A DNA stretch of 64,000 nt from Micrococcales bacterium (lineage in GTDB: Bacteria; Actinomycetota; Actinomycetes; S36-B12; UBA10799): positions 124,001 to 188,000 of the forward strand of contig JADJCR010000004.1 in the NCBI GenBank assembly GCA_016703125.1, read 5' to 3'. Position 1 is the first letter of the stretch, and each line of letters starts with the position of its first letter. The translations under genes were made by a program, and so were the position numbers. Of the stretch, positions 1 to 8,611 are shown piece by piece. The notes below the pieces were generated by a model. It worked only from the letters and a program-made list of their open reading frames with translations. It had not been told where the DNA came from and searched no databases.

Positions 1-163
1 ACCCGATGAGGTCCACGCCCTCGTGGACCAGGCGGTCAGCGACGGCGGCCTCATCAGCCTCACCGACATCCGCGGCCATAAGGTCCTCATCCCGGCCGTG
101 ACCCTCAGCTACATCGAGATCGGTCCGCCCCAGGCGCGTCACGTCGGCTTCGGCAACACCTGA
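1..163 (+). CDS. DUF3107 family protein, C-terminal part
   Basis: The window opens inside this gene, reading from base 2 to the TGA at 161-163, so only the last 53 residues are present. They include LISLTDIRGHKVLIP and end in RHVGFGNT, which matches the ending of the short actinobacterial DUF3107 family (M. tuberculosis Rv3208A type, about 75-90 residues) as I remember it. The function of the family is not established. It converges on the ferritin-like gene, whose stop lies 3 bases away. The neighbours that follow (ferritin-like, rhlE, ParA) are the same as beside Rv3208A, which supports the call. Confidence 0.75.
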   Translation, partial: PDEVHALVDQAVSDGGLISLTDIRGHKVLIPAVTLSYIEIGPPQARHVGFGNT

Positions 164-166
164 GCC

Positions 167-835
167 TCAGGCGTTCAACCCCAGTTCCCGCATCCGCGCG
201 GCATGCGCGTCGGTGAGCCGGGCGAACATCCGGCCGAGTTCGGCCAGGTCCGTGCTGCCCACCAGCAACTCGCCCATCGCTTCGCGCTCCGCGGCCACCC
301 GCTGCGACTGTGACAATGCCTCACCGACCAGTCGGCGGCCCCACAGGGACAGGCGGCTCGCCAGTCGGTCGTCGGCGGCGATCATGCCTCGCACCGTCGG
401 CACAACGAACGAGGAGTGCCCCAGATCCGCGCACACCTCATCGACGAGGCGTCGTGCGTCCTCCTCGAGGAACTGCCCGACCTCGCGGTAGAAGTCCGCG
501 GCGATCCCGTCCCCCACGTAGATCTTGACCAGCGCTTCCGGATAGTCAGCCGGCGCAGTCGAGCGGTGGAAATTGTCGATGGGCGCCACGAAGGGCCGCA
601 TCGCGGCAATGGGATCGGCGCCGCGCGCCCGCAAGCCGTCCACGAGGATCTTGTAGTGCCCGTATTCGCCGATGGCCATCTCGGTGACCGCCTCGCGGCC
701 GGCCAGATCGGGAGACAGCACCGCGTCCTGCGACAGCCGCTCGAACGCCTGTAACTCGCCATAGGCCAGCACCGCCAGTAGGTCGATGGTCGCTTCCTCG
801 CGGGCATTGTCCACGGACCCAAGAATAGACGCCAT
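167..835 (-). CDS. Ferritin-like (MiaE-type fold) protein
   Basis: A 222-residue, mostly helical protein with spaced metal-ligand candidates of a ferritin-like four-helix bundle: Glu27 in AYGELQAFE, Glu57 and His60 in GEYGHYK, and later acidic pairs in FLEEDARR. It corresponds to the Rv3210c type, annotated as ferritin-like and related in fold to the tRNA hydroxylase MiaE; the substrate is unknown. I start at the ATG at 835. A GTG at 856 would add seven residues, and neither start has a Shine-Dalgarno sequence. It is divergent from rhlE, with under 40 bases between the starts. Confidence 0.7.
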   Translation of the reverse strand: MASILGSVDNAREEATIDLLAVLAYGELQAFERLSQDAVLSPDLAGREAVTEMAIGEYGHYKILVDGLRARGADPIAAMRPFVAPIDNFHRSTAPADYPEALVKIYVGDGIAADFYREVGQFLEEDARRLVDEVCADLGHSSFVVPTVRGMIAADDRLASRLSLWGRRLVGEALSQSQRVAAEREAMGELLVGSTDLAELGRMFARLTDAHAARMRELGLNA

Positions 836-874
836 GTCCGGTCGGCGAACCGTCACGGCCGCATGGGAGAATAG

Positions 875-2269
875 TTGCGACTATCAACGGAGAAGACCCT
901 GAACGATCCAAGTTTTGAAGACCTCGGAGTGCGCGCGGATACCGTGGCCTCCCTGGCGGAGAAGGGGATCACGCACCCCTTCCGCATCCAACAACTCAGC
1001 CTGCCGCTGGCCCTCGCGGGGCATGACGTGATCGGCCAGGCCAAGACCGGCACCGGAAAGACCCTTGCTTTTGGCATCCCGCTGCTGGAGCGACTGACGC
1101 CCGGCGGCACCACGCCGCAGGCCCTTGTCATCGTGCCGACCCGCGAACTGTGCGTACAGGTGGCCGAGGACATCGCCGAGGCCGGCAAACTCGCTGGGGC
1201 GCGGGTACTGCCCATCTACGGCGGGAAGGCCTACGAGCCGCAGGTCGAGGCACTGAAGAGCGGCATCGACGTCGTCGTCGGGACCCCCGGCAGGCTGATC
1301 GACCTGCACAACCAGCGGATCCTCAACCTCTCGAAAGTCAAGTCCCTCGTCCTCGACGAGGCTGACGAGATGCTCGACATGGGCTTCCTGCCCGACGTCG
1401 AGAAGTTGGTGTCGATGGTCCCCGCGCAGCGGCAGACCATGCTGTTCTCAGCGACGATGCCCGGGCAGATCCTCAACCTGGCTCGCAGGTACATGACCCA
1501 GCCGACCCATATCCGGGCCACCGACCCCGGTGACGACACCGCGACGGTCGAGGCCATCGAGCAGCACGTGTGGCGTGCGCACTCGATGGACAAGCCCGAC
1601 CTGATCGGCCGAATCCTGCATGCCGATGGCCGCGGGCGGACCATGATCTTCTGCAAGACCAAGCGCGCAGCCCAGCGCCTGTGTGACGAGCTCGTGGACC
1701 GCGGCTTCAAAGCCGGCGCCGTCCACGGCGATCTCGGCCAAGGCGCGCGGGAGAAAGCCCTGCAGCAGTTCCGGGACGGCACGATCGATGTCCTGGTGGC
1801 CACCGATGTGGCGGCCCGGGGCATCGACGTGGAGAACGTCACGCACGTGATCAACTACACGTGCCCCGACGACGAGAAGATGTACTTGCACCGCATCGGC
1901 CGCACCGGACGGGCCGGCTCGGACGGTGTGGCCGTCACCCTCGTGGACTGGGACGACATACACCGGTGGAAGCTCATCGACAAGGCCCTTGGGCTGCCGT
2001 TCGCCGACCCCATCGAAACCTACTCCACCTCCGAGCACGTGTTCACCGGCCTCGGGATCGCCAAGGATGCGCCGGCGCGGCTGAAGCCGCCCGCCCCGCG
2101 CGACGACCGTGCGCCCAAGCCGGAACGGCGTGGCACCGGCGGGGACCGGGAGCGCAAGCGCAGCCGGCCTGCACCGCAGGAAGGCGGGGACCGGCAGCGC
2201 AAGCCTCAGCGCCGTCGTCGGCGGACCCGGCGCGACAGCGGTGCACCGGCATCGGGCGGAGACGCCTGA
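875..2269 (+). CDS. rhlE: DEAD-box ATP-dependent RNA helicase, RhlE type
   Basis: A 464-residue RNA helicase that unwinds RNA with ATP during ribosome assembly or mRNA turnover. Visible motifs in order: the Q-motif region (HPFRIQQLSLPLA), motif I AKTGTGKT, Ia PTRELC, Ib TPGR, motif II DEAD, motif III SAT, motif IV region IFCKTK, motif V VATDVAARGID and motif VI HRIGRTGR. The last 70 residues are a basic, Arg-rich, disordered tail typical of RNA-binding C-termini. The start is a TTG preceded by GGGAG five bases upstream; a CTG at 899 behind GGAGA is an alternative. A short inverted repeat covers the stop codon. Confidence 0.93.
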   Translation: MRLSTEKTLNDPSFEDLGVRADTVASLAEKGITHPFRIQQLSLPLALAGHDVIGQAKTGTGKTLAFGIPLLERLTPGGTTPQALVIVPTRELCVQVAEDIAEAGKLAGARVLPIYGGKAYEPQVEALKSGIDVVVGTPGRLIDLHNQRILNLSKVKSLVLDEADEMLDMGFLPDVEKLVSMVPAQRQTMLFSATMPGQILNLARRYMTQPTHIRATDPGDDTATVEAIEQHVWRAHSMDKPDLIGRILHADGRGRTMIFCKTKRAAQRLCDELVDRGFKAGAVHGDLGQGAREKALQQFRDGTIDVLVATDVAARGIDVENVTHVINYTCPDDEKMYLHRIGRTGRAGSDGVAVTLVDWDDIHRWKLIDKALGLPFADPIETYSTSEHVFTGLGIAKDAPARLKPPAPRDDRAPKPERRGTGGDRERKRSRPAPQEGGDRQRKPQRRRRRTRRDSGAPASGGDA

Positions 2270-2281
2270 GCCGCAGGCGTC
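2261..2281 (+). terminator. Stem-loop at the rhlE stop codon
   Basis: GACGCCTG (2261-2268) pairs with CAGGCGTC (2274-2281) around a 5-base loop and includes the TGA. There is no U-tract, as is common for actinobacterial terminators, so the role is inferred. Confidence 0.4.
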
Positions 2282-2329
2282 GTGGTGTGCCAGCGCTGCG
2301 TTGACGCAGGGCACAGAAACCCTTCGGCG

Positions 2330-2629
2330 CTAGGCCTTGATGCGGACCCTGACCCAACTACGCGCCGAGCACACCGGGCACTTCATCCAGACACGGTCGG
2401 CCCGACCCGGCACGGGCATGTAGAGCAGGGGCATCGCCAGTCTCGCGACCTGCACCACCGAGATCACGGAGTTGCTGTCGCATTTCTCGCAGTGCAGCGA
2501 GACACTGCCCAGCGACGGCGGCTGGATCTCGTCGCTGAACAGCGCCCGCTTGCCCTGCGGATCGGTGCGGCGGCGGGGGCTGCCCGTGGGGACGGGGACG
2601 CGGCGCAGGGCCGCGGGACGCTCGCTCAT
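2330..2629 (-). CDS. Small zinc-ribbon protein
   Basis: A 99-residue protein with a basic N-terminus (RRRTDPQGKRALF) and a two-knuckle zinc ribbon: CEKC near residue 48 and CPVC near residue 85, with hydrophobic strands between. I do not recognise the family. Its ATG shares four bases (ATGA) with the ParA stop codon, so it is translationally coupled to and co-expressed with ParA. A nucleic-acid or partner-binding role is possible but not shown. Confidence 0.6.
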   Translation of the reverse strand: MSERPAALRRVPVPTGSPRRRTDPQGKRALFSDEIQPPSLGSVSLHCEKCDSNSVISVVQVARLAMPLLYMPVPGRADRVWMKCPVCSARSWVRVRIKA

Positions 2630-3384
2630 GAGGCCTCCATGATGACAGCCGCGAGCTCGCGGTAGGCCTGGGCGCCGCGCGACCGGCGGGCGGTCGAGAG
2701 GATCGAACGACCCGTACCCGGCGCTTCGGCGAACCGTACGGACCGGGATACAGGCGGCAGCACTGGCAGGTCGTACTCGTCCTCGATGTCCTTGAGCACC
2801 TCACGGGACAACCGGGTGCGGGCGTCGAACATCGTCGGCAGGACCCCCATGATCCGCAGGTCCCGGTTGGTGTACCGGCGCACGTCGTCAATGGTCTCGA
2901 GCAGTTGGGCGACACCGCGGTGGGACAGCGTCTCGGCCTGCATCGGGATCAGCACCTCATGCGCCGCCGTCAGAGCGTTGATGGTCAACACACCCAGCGA
3001 CGGCGAGCAGTCGATCAGGACGATGTCGTAGTCCGCGGCCACCTCCGCGAGGGCCTCCCGGAGCACGTACTCGCGGCCGGTGCGGTTTGCCAGCTGCATC
3101 TCCGCGCCGGACAGTTCGATGGAGGCGGGCAGCAGGTCCGGGCCCTCGGGTGTGGCCGTGATCGCCATGCGCGGTCCGAGCCGGCCCAGCAACACGTCGT
3201 GGATAGTGAACTGCGCCTGCTCTGGCTCGACACCCATCGCGAACGTCAGGCAGGCCTGGGGATCGAGATCGATCAGGAGGACCTTCTGGCCGGCCTCGGC
3301 CAGCGCGGCTCCGGTCGAAGCCACAGTAGTCGTCTTGGCGACGCCACCCTTCTGGTTGGCTACCGCCACGATCCGTGAATGCAC
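2626..3384 (-). CDS. ParA/MinD-type ATPase
   Basis: A 252-residue ParA-superfamily ATPase. The deviant Walker A is KGGVAKTTT, Walker A' is DLDPQACLT and Walker B is VLIDCSPSLG, so it should form an ATP-dependent dimer. It matches the Soj-like Rv3213c position next to rhlE rather than the origin-linked parAB pair, and no parB is present, so a chromosome-partition role is doubtful; cargo or pole positioning is an alternative. The start is the GTG at 3384, preceded by a G-rich AGGGGCGGGG stretch. It is divergent from the hydrolase gene and coupled to the zinc-ribbon gene downstream. Confidence 0.88.
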   Translation of the reverse strand: MHSRIVAVANQKGGVAKTTTVASTGAALAEAGQKVLLIDLDPQACLTFAMGVEPEQAQFTIHDVLLGRLGPRMAITATPEGPDLLPASIELSGAEMQLANRTGREYVLREALAEVAADYDIVLIDCSPSLGVLTINALTAAHEVLIPMQAETLSHRGVAQLLETIDDVRRYTNRDLRIMGVLPTMFDARTRLSREVLKDIEDEYDLPVLPPVSRSVRFAEAPGTGRSILSTARRSRGAQAYRELAAVIMEAS

Positions 3385-3420
3385 GCCCCGCCCCTGAACT
3401 TCTTCCGCCCCGACTGGCAC

Positions 3421-3426
3421 TATTGT
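3421..3426 (+). promoter_or_regulatory. Leaderless -10 box, hydrolase gene
   Basis: TATTGT, then 6 bases to the GTG at 3433. Confidence 0.45.
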
Positions 3427-3432
3427 GCCCCA

Positions 3433-4665
3433 GTGAGCACGCCACGGTCGATAGCCCTCCCGGATGGCGTGCGGCGTGTCGATGATCCCCGAACCGGCCT
3501 CGCCACGCTGCAGGCCCGCGGCACCGGACTCGGGACCGTGATTCTCGCACCGGGATTCACCGGCAGCAAGGAGGACTTCCTCGCCGTCATCGGCGACCTC
3601 TCCGCGATGGGCTGGTCCGTGGTGGCCGTGGATCACCGCGGGCAGTACGAGTCCCCGCGGGCCATGGCGTACGACCTGGACCTGTGGGCGGATGACCTGT
3701 GCCGCATGGCGCAGGGACTGCCGGGCCCGGTGCATCTGGTGGGCCATTCGCTCGGCGGGCTGATCGCCGGACGGGCGGCGGCAGGCTTCGACTGGGCGAC
3801 GCTGGTGCTCCTGAACTCCGGCTCCGGACCGATCCACCCGTCCCAGCACGACAGACTGCGCCTGCTGATCAACGCCGTGGACCACTTCTCGATGGAGCAG
3901 ATCTGGCAGGCGAAGGTGGCCGCCGACGCGGCCAACGGCCTCCCGGAGCCCCCGGCGGACATCCAGGACTTCCTGCACCGGCGATTCGTGCAGACCGACG
4001 CGCGGGGCATGGCGGCCATGGCGCGAATCCTGCTGGACGGGCCGCAGCAGGACCTCAGCCGGTCAACCGCCTCTCTGCTGGTCGCGTTCGGGATCGACGA
4101 CCCGGATTCCTGGTCCTGGCAGACCCAGGTTCACCTCGCACAGCGGTGGCGCGCGCGCCTGGCCCTCATCCCGGACACGGCACACTCCCCGGCGGTGGAG
4201 GCGCCCGAAGCGACTGCCGCGCTGCTCGCTGCGTCGTTTATCCGGTCCGACGCCGACCGATGTGTAAGGAGCCGGCGCAGAGGGTATGCCCCGGGTATGC
4301 GCATCGTCACCCCGCTGGAGCCGGACACCACGGCGATCCGGCGCGCGCGCAAGACGGTGAGCGACCAGTTGTGGGCCTGGGGGCTGCCCGACCTGATCGA
4401 CGATGCCGAACTGATCACCAGCGAGCTGGTGACCAACGCCATCCGGCACGCAGATGGCGTCGTGGAGTTGCGCATGAGTGCGCTGCCCCACCGTGTCCGG
4501 ATCAGTGTCGTGGACAACGCGCCGGAGGTTCTGCCGACGGTCGCTGAGGATCGTGGTCTGCGGACCGGGGGCCGAGGACTCGCGCTGGTGGCCAAGATCG
4601 CCGCCGACTGGGGCTGCGAGACCGGAACCGGCGACAAGGAAGTCTGGGCCGAACTCCCCTGCTGA
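3433..4665 (+). CDS. Alpha/beta hydrolase fused to an RsbW-like ATPase domain
   Basis: One uninterrupted 410-residue frame encodes two domains. Residues 1-280 are an alpha/beta hydrolase: oxyanion region APGFTGSKED, nucleophile elbow GHSLGG, and a catalytic His in DTAHSP. From Met289 (ATG 4297) a HATPase_c_2 domain of the anti-sigma/SpoIIAB kind follows: the N-box ELVTNAIRHADG, then DNAPE and GGRGLALV. Joining these is unusual. A TAA in another frame at 4265-4267 and a GGGTAT repeat just before the second Met suggest that the ATPase may also be expressed alone, or that an extra base hides a gene boundary. The start at GTG 3433 follows a leaderless -10 box. Confidence 0.75.
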   Translation: MSTPRSIALPDGVRRVDDPRTGLATLQARGTGLGTVILAPGFTGSKEDFLAVIGDLSAMGWSVVAVDHRGQYESPRAMAYDLDLWADDLCRMAQGLPGPVHLVGHSLGGLIAGRAAAGFDWATLVLLNSGSGPIHPSQHDRLRLLINAVDHFSMEQIWQAKVAADAANGLPEPPADIQDFLHRRFVQTDARGMAAMARILLDGPQQDLSRSTASLLVAFGIDDPDSWSWQTQVHLAQRWRARLALIPDTAHSPAVEAPEATAALLAASFIRSDADRCVRSRRRGYAPGMRIVTPLEPDTTAIRRARKTVSDQLWAWGLPDLIDDAELITSELVTNAIRHADGVVELRMSALPHRVRISVVDNAPEVLPTVAEDRGLRTGGRGLALVAKIAADWGCETGTGDKEVWAELPC

Positions 4666-4668
4666 GGT

Positions 4669-5280
4669 TCACCCGGCGTAGGCGTCGACGAATCCGAAGA
4701 CGGCGTTGCCGACCAGTTGCGCTGCGATCGCCGCGAGCAGCATGCCCGAGATCCGAGTGAGCACGGTGATCCCCGAGGTGCCCAGCACCCTGGCAATGGC
4801 AGTGCTGTAGCGCATGGCCAGGTAGAGCATCAGGTGCACGGCCAGGACCCCCAGCGCGATCGCCAGGTACTGCCCTCTGGTGTCCGCCTGCTGCATGAAC
4901 AGCATGACGGCCACGATAGCCCCGGGGCCGGCGATCAGCGGGGTTCCCAGTGGCACGAGCGCCACGTTGACGTCCTCGTCCGCGGTTCCGATGCTGCCGC
5001 CTTTGCCCATCAGCAACTGCAGGGCCACAAGCAGCAGGAGCAGCCCGCCACTGGCTTGCAGAGCCGGCAGTGACACATGCAGGTAGTCGAGGATGGCCTG
5101 GCCGAACAGGGCGAAGCCCACTATCACCCCGAGGGCGGTCAGCGTGGCCTGCAGGGCGAGCCTGCGCATCTGCCGCGCACCGCGGCGGTGGGTCAGTGCT
5201 AAGAAGATCGGCACGATCCCCGGCGGGTCCATGATCACGACCAGTGTCACGAACACCGACCCGAAGAGCCGCCAGTCCAC
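4669..5280 (-). CDS. MarC family integral membrane protein
   Basis: A 203-residue polytopic membrane protein of the MarC (UPF0056) family, with about six hydrophobic segments. The conserved family signature is seen in VVIMDPPGIVPIFLALT near the N-terminus and PLIAGPGAIVAVM after the loop. Family members are loosely called antibiotic-resistance proteins, but the transported substrate is unknown. The GTG start overlaps the stop of the stress-protein gene by one base (TAGTG), so the two are co-translated. Confidence 0.87.
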   Translation of the reverse strand: MDWRLFGSVFVTLVVIMDPPGIVPIFLALTHRRGARQMRRLALQATLTALGVIVGFALFGQAILDYLHVSLPALQASGGLLLLLVALQLLMGKGGSIGTADEDVNVALVPLGTPLIAGPGAIVAVMLFMQQADTRGQYLAIALGVLAVHLMLYLAMRYSTAIARVLGTSGITVLTRISGMLLAAIAAQLVGNAVFGFVDAYAG

Positions 5281-5789
5281 TACTGGTCTGCCGGCTGCTC
5301 GGGCGGCGCCGCCTCACCGAACAGCGAGATGCCCAGGACCCGGCGCGCCTCGCCGAGCACCGCGGCGTCGCAGTGCACGTCGTAGTGGTCGGCTGTGATC
5401 TGGCTGCGGGACAGGAAGTCCCGCTTGCCCCCGCTGAACGCGTACGAGATCAGGCCGAAGACGATGCCGAACGCCGCACCGTAGAGCACCCCCATGAGTA
5501 CCAGCGACGTGGTGCTGCCCTCACCACGCGCGAACACGGACACGAACAGGCCGAGCAAGAGGCCGAACCACACCCCCATGCCCAGGCCGCTCAATGCCGC
5601 GCGGCCCCAGGACATCCGGCCCACCACGGCCTCGACGAGGCGCAGATCGACTCCCACGATGGCCACGTTCTGCACGGGGAACCGCTGGTCGCTGAGTTTG
5701 TCGACCGCCGATTGCGCCTCGGCGTACGTGGGGTAACTGGCCAGCACCGGCCGGCCTTCGAGCTGCTTGAACGGATCGGCGTTCGACAT
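5280..5789 (-). CDS. General stress protein (YflT/GSP17M-type) with membrane hairpin
   Basis: A 169-residue protein whose first 55 residues (VLASYPTYAEAQSAVDKL, then VAIVGVDLR) match the GSP17M/YflT domain. A glycine-rich pair of transmembrane helices follows (about residues 63-85 and 95-118), then a hydrophilic C-terminal tail with DHYDVHCD. Proteins with this layout are common in actinobacteria; the role is unknown beyond association with stress. It leads the operon with marC. Confidence 0.75.
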   Translation of the reverse strand: MSNADPFKQLEGRPVLASYPTYAEAQSAVDKLSDQRFPVQNVAIVGVDLRLVEAVVGRMSWGRAALSGLGMGVWFGLLLGLFVSVFARGEGSTTSLVLMGVLYGAAFGIVFGLISYAFSGGKRDFLSRSQITADHYDVHCDAAVLGEARRVLGISLFGEAAPPEQPADQ

Positions 5790-5795
5790 GCTCCG

Positions 5796-5801
5796 AGGGT
5801 A
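5796..5801 (-). promoter_or_regulatory. Leaderless -10 box, stress-protein gene
   Basis: TACCCT on the minus strand, 6 bases before the ATG at 5789. Confidence 0.5.
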
Positions 5802-5809
5802 TCGGTCGC

Positions 5810-7015
5810 TCAGCCGCGCAGTTTGTACTCCTCCAGCAGGCGCCGTGCGATGATCATGCGCTGGATGTCGGCAGTGCCCTCACCGATCATCAGCATCGGC
5901 GCCTCACGGTACAACCGCTCGATCTCGTACTCCTTGGAGTAGCCGTAGCCGCCGTGGATGCGGAAGGAGTCCTCAACGACCTCTTTGCAGTACTCGCTGG
6001 CGAGGTACTTGGCCATGCCGGCCTCGAGGTCGTTGCGGGCCCCGGAATCCTTGGTGCGGGCCGCGCGGACCATCATCAGGTGCGCCGCCTCGACCTTTGT
6101 GGCCATCTCCGCGAGGCGGAAAGCCACGGCTTGGTGCTCGGCGATCGGCTTGCCGAAGGTCACCCGCTGCTGGGAGTACGCCACACCGAGTTCGAAGGCG
6201 CGGTTGGCCAGGCCACAGGCGCGAGCAGCCACGTTCACGCGGCCCACCTCGACACCGTCCATCATCTGGTAGAAGCCCTTACCCGGCGTTCCGCCCAGCA
6301 GCGCGTCGGCCGGCAACCGGAAGTCGGTCATCACCAGTTCGGTGGTGTCGACGCCCTTGTAGCCCATCTTCTCGATCTTGCCGGGGATGGTCAGGCCGGG
6401 CAGGACCTCGCCGAAGCCGGAAGGCTTCTCGATGAGGAACGTGCTCATCTTCTTGTAGACGCTGGCGCTCTCGTCGGCCTCGGCGTCGGTGCGCACCAGG
6501 ACGGCGCACAAGCTGGAACTGCCCCCGTTGGTCAGCCACATCTTCTGGCCGTTGAGCACGTAGTCGTCGCCGGAGCGGACCGCCTTCGACTGGATCGCGG
6601 CCACGTCCGACCCGCATCCGGGCTCGGACATCGAGAACGAGCCGCGCAGATCGCCGGTGGCCATCCGGGGCAGCCAGTCTTTCTTCTGGGCGTCGGTCCC
6701 GTGCTGCATGACCATGTACGCCACGATGAAGTGGGTGTTGATGATGCCGGACACGCTCATCCAGCCGCGGGCGATCTCCTCGACGCACAGGGCATAGGTG
6801 AGAAGGGACTCCCCGAGCCCGCCGTACTCCTCGGGAATCATCAGCCCGAAGATTCCCATCTCCTTCATGCCCTCGACGATCTCTGTGGGGTACTCGTCGT
6901 TGTGCTCAAGGTGCTGGGCCTGCGGGATGATCTCGTTCTCGACGAACTCGTGGACAGCGGAGAGGATCTCCTGCTGCACATCGCTCAAGCCCTCAGTCTG
7001 CGCCAAACGCCCCAT
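5810..7015 (-). CDS. Acyl-CoA dehydrogenase
   Basis: A 401-residue FAD flavoenzyme for alpha,beta-oxidation of an acyl-CoA. Landmarks are SMSEPGCGSDVA (substrate/FAD region), QKMWLTNG, the dimer and FAD segment QRVTFGKPIAEHQAV, RIHGGYGYSKEYEIER and the C-terminal GEGTADIQ, which supplies the catalytic-base Glu position. Chain-length preference cannot be read from sequence. I start at the ATG at 7015, where GGAGG lies five bases upstream, instead of the GTG further out. The gene stands alone; no ETF or thiolase is adjacent. Confidence 0.92.
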   Translation of the reverse strand: MGRLAQTEGLSDVQQEILSAVHEFVENEIIPQAQHLEHNDEYPTEIVEGMKEMGIFGLMIPEEYGGLGESLLTYALCVEEIARGWMSVSGIINTHFIVAYMVMQHGTDAQKKDWLPRMATGDLRGSFSMSEPGCGSDVAAIQSKAVRSGDDYVLNGQKMWLTNGGSSSLCAVLVRTDAEADESASVYKKMSTFLIEKPSGFGEVLPGLTIPGKIEKMGYKGVDTTELVMTDFRLPADALLGGTPGKGFYQMMDGVEVGRVNVAARACGLANRAFELGVAYSQQRVTFGKPIAEHQAVAFRLAEMATKVEAAHLMMVRAARTKDSGARNDLEAGMAKYLASEYCKEVVEDSFRIHGGYGYSKEYEIERLYREAPMLMIGEGTADIQRMIIARRLLEEYKLRG

Positions 7016-7187
7016 GTCGCCTCCAACGGTTGTTACTCGTGAGTATCCCACCGCGCTTCGGCAGCGGCATCACGAGGTCCTGACAGGGTCGCGGACCCGC
7101 GGGATCCGGGCACCACTGCTCGCGCCCAGGTCCGGTCTCCGCTCAAGGGACCGGTCCCGACACTCCCAGGGACGCCCCGGCACCGCT

Positions 7188-8525
7188 TCAAGTCGTCGTC
7201 AAGCGCACGGGCTCGATGCCCACCCTCACGCGGCCCTTGCGGATCGTCGAACATTTGTCGAGCAGGTCGCAGGCCTGGCGCACCTTGAACGACGCCGGCA
7301 CCTTGTACGTGACCTTCCTGGCCGTGGGCCGGTACACGTAGTAGTTGCGGGTCGCGCCCTTCTGCGTCAGGCAGACGGTCACCGACTTGGTGATGGTGCA
7401 CCCCTTGTTGCGGGTGTTGGGCAGGTTCTTCAGCAGAGTGCGGTAGGTCAGGCCCGGCTTGAGGACCGTGCCGGCCGGCGACGTCGGCCAGATGCCGAGA
7501 CCGAAGTCGTCCCATCCGTACCAGTCGACCTGGACCACGCCGTTGTGCAGCGACTCCAGGTAGGTCTGGGCCAGATATGCCGAGCCGAGGTTCTGCGAGT
7601 ACTTCTTCTTCGGCCAGTTGTTGTTGCGGTTGTTGCCGTAGTTCATCTCCGTGTCGAGGATCGGCAGTTTCTTGTAGCCGGTGGCCGAGATGACCTGTTT
7701 CGCGTAGTCCAGCCCTCTGGCCCGGTCTGCCAGGTTGCCGTTGCCGGGGCCCTTCTTCAGCCAGGGGTACAGGTGCACCGCGATGCCATCGGGCTTGCCA
7801 CCCCGGGCCTTCAGTGCCTTGAGGTAGCGCTTCAACCACCCGTTCTTGACGAACCCCTTGGTCTGCACGATCGTGCTCGACGCGGTGATGACTTTCGCTG
7901 CGGGATCCACCTCGCGGATGACCTGCTGCGCCGCCACCGTGAGCTGCGCCATCTCCACCGCACTGTCCCCGGACGCGCTGCTGAACATCGCGGTGAGGTT
8001 GGCCTCGTTCCACATCTGGTACTGGGTGATCAGGCCCTTGTAGCGCGTGGCCACCTCGCGGACCCAGGTCTTCCAGTACTCGATGCTCTTGGGGGCCGAA
8101 CTGCTACCACCCGGGAAGTACTCGCAGTTCGTGTAGTTGCCCGGCGTGCACGGGGGCTTGAGGTTCGAGGCGGCCCACGCGGGCGTGTAGCCGAGAACGT
8201 ACATCACGTCCTGCGCGCCGGTCGCCCGTGCGTTGGCCACGACCTGATCCAGCGTGGTCCAGTCGTAGACACCCTCCGCAGTGTTGACCTGGTCCCAGCG
8301 GACGTTGTTGTCCCAGATCCGGATGCCGCCGAAGCGGTCCTCCGCCGTGGGCGGCGTGGTGGTCAGGCTGTGGTCGTGCATACCAAACAACGCAGCCGGC
8401 ACCTTCTGCGAGGTTCCCTTGACCTTGCCGGGCTTGGGCAACTCCGGTGGCGCCGCCGCTGCAGAGCCCGTCGCCAGCATCACCGCTGCCCCGGCCATTG
8501 CCAGGGATCTCATAACCAAACGCAT
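7188..8525 (-). CDS. Secreted GH-A clan glycoside hydrolase (GH39-like)
   Basis: A 445-residue exported protein with a signal peptide (residues 1-25, ending in GSAAAA). The TIM-barrel clan GH-A pattern is visible: the acid/base Glu174 in QMWNEANL and the likely nucleophile Glu293 in ILDTEMNYG, with HLYPWL between. It most resembles GH39/GH5-type secreted glycosidases; the sugar target is unknown. About 90 C-terminal residues, rich in Lys and with several Cys, form a beta domain of unknown kind. The ATG at 8525 has AAGGG six bases upstream. It follows a 419-base repeat region that must hold its promoter. Confidence 0.7.
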   Translation of the reverse strand: MRLVMRSLAMAGAAVMLATGSAAAAPPELPKPGKVKGTSQKVPAALFGMHDHSLTTTPPTAEDRFGGIRIWDNNVRWDQVNTAEGVYDWTTLDQVVANARATGAQDVMYVLGYTPAWAASNLKPPCTPGNYTNCEYFPGGSSSAPKSIEYWKTWVREVATRYKGLITQYQMWNEANLTAMFSSASGDSAVEMAQLTVAAQQVIREVDPAAKVITASSTIVQTKGFVKNGWLKRYLKALKARGGKPDGIAVHLYPWLKKGPGNGNLADRARGLDYAKQVISATGYKKLPILDTEMNYGNNRNNNWPKKKYSQNLGSAYLAQTYLESLHNGVVQVDWYGWDDFGLGIWPTSPAGTVLKPGLTYRTLLKNLPNTRNKGCTITKSVTVCLTQKGATRNYYVYRPTARKVTYKVPASFKVRQACDLLDKCSTIRKGRVRVGIEPVRLTTT

Positions 8526-8611
8526 TCCAAACCCTTCGTCTGGGACATCCTCACACAGTTCTGAGGTTGGACGTCGGCAGCCACCGGCCGGATCCCCCTA
8601 CCTTGACCAGT

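Noticed and set aside
3385..3978. Upstream extension of ParA
   Set aside because: It would overlap the hydrolase gene on the other strand; the P-loop begins a few residues after the GTG at 3384.
5954..7042. Long plus-strand open frame of 362 codons
   Set aside because: It lies opposite the acyl-CoA dehydrogenase, has a low-complexity His/Gly/Val/Leu composition and no domain. High GC creates such antisense frames throughout the window.
7147..7158. Palindrome GGGACCGGTCCC in the acyl-CoA dehydrogenase/glycosidase gap
   Set aside because: A 12-base GC palindrome is expected by chance at this composition and has no other support.
6798..8564. Plus-strand frame of 588 codons
   Set aside because: Antisense to the secreted glycosidase, whose signal peptide and catalytic residues are clear.
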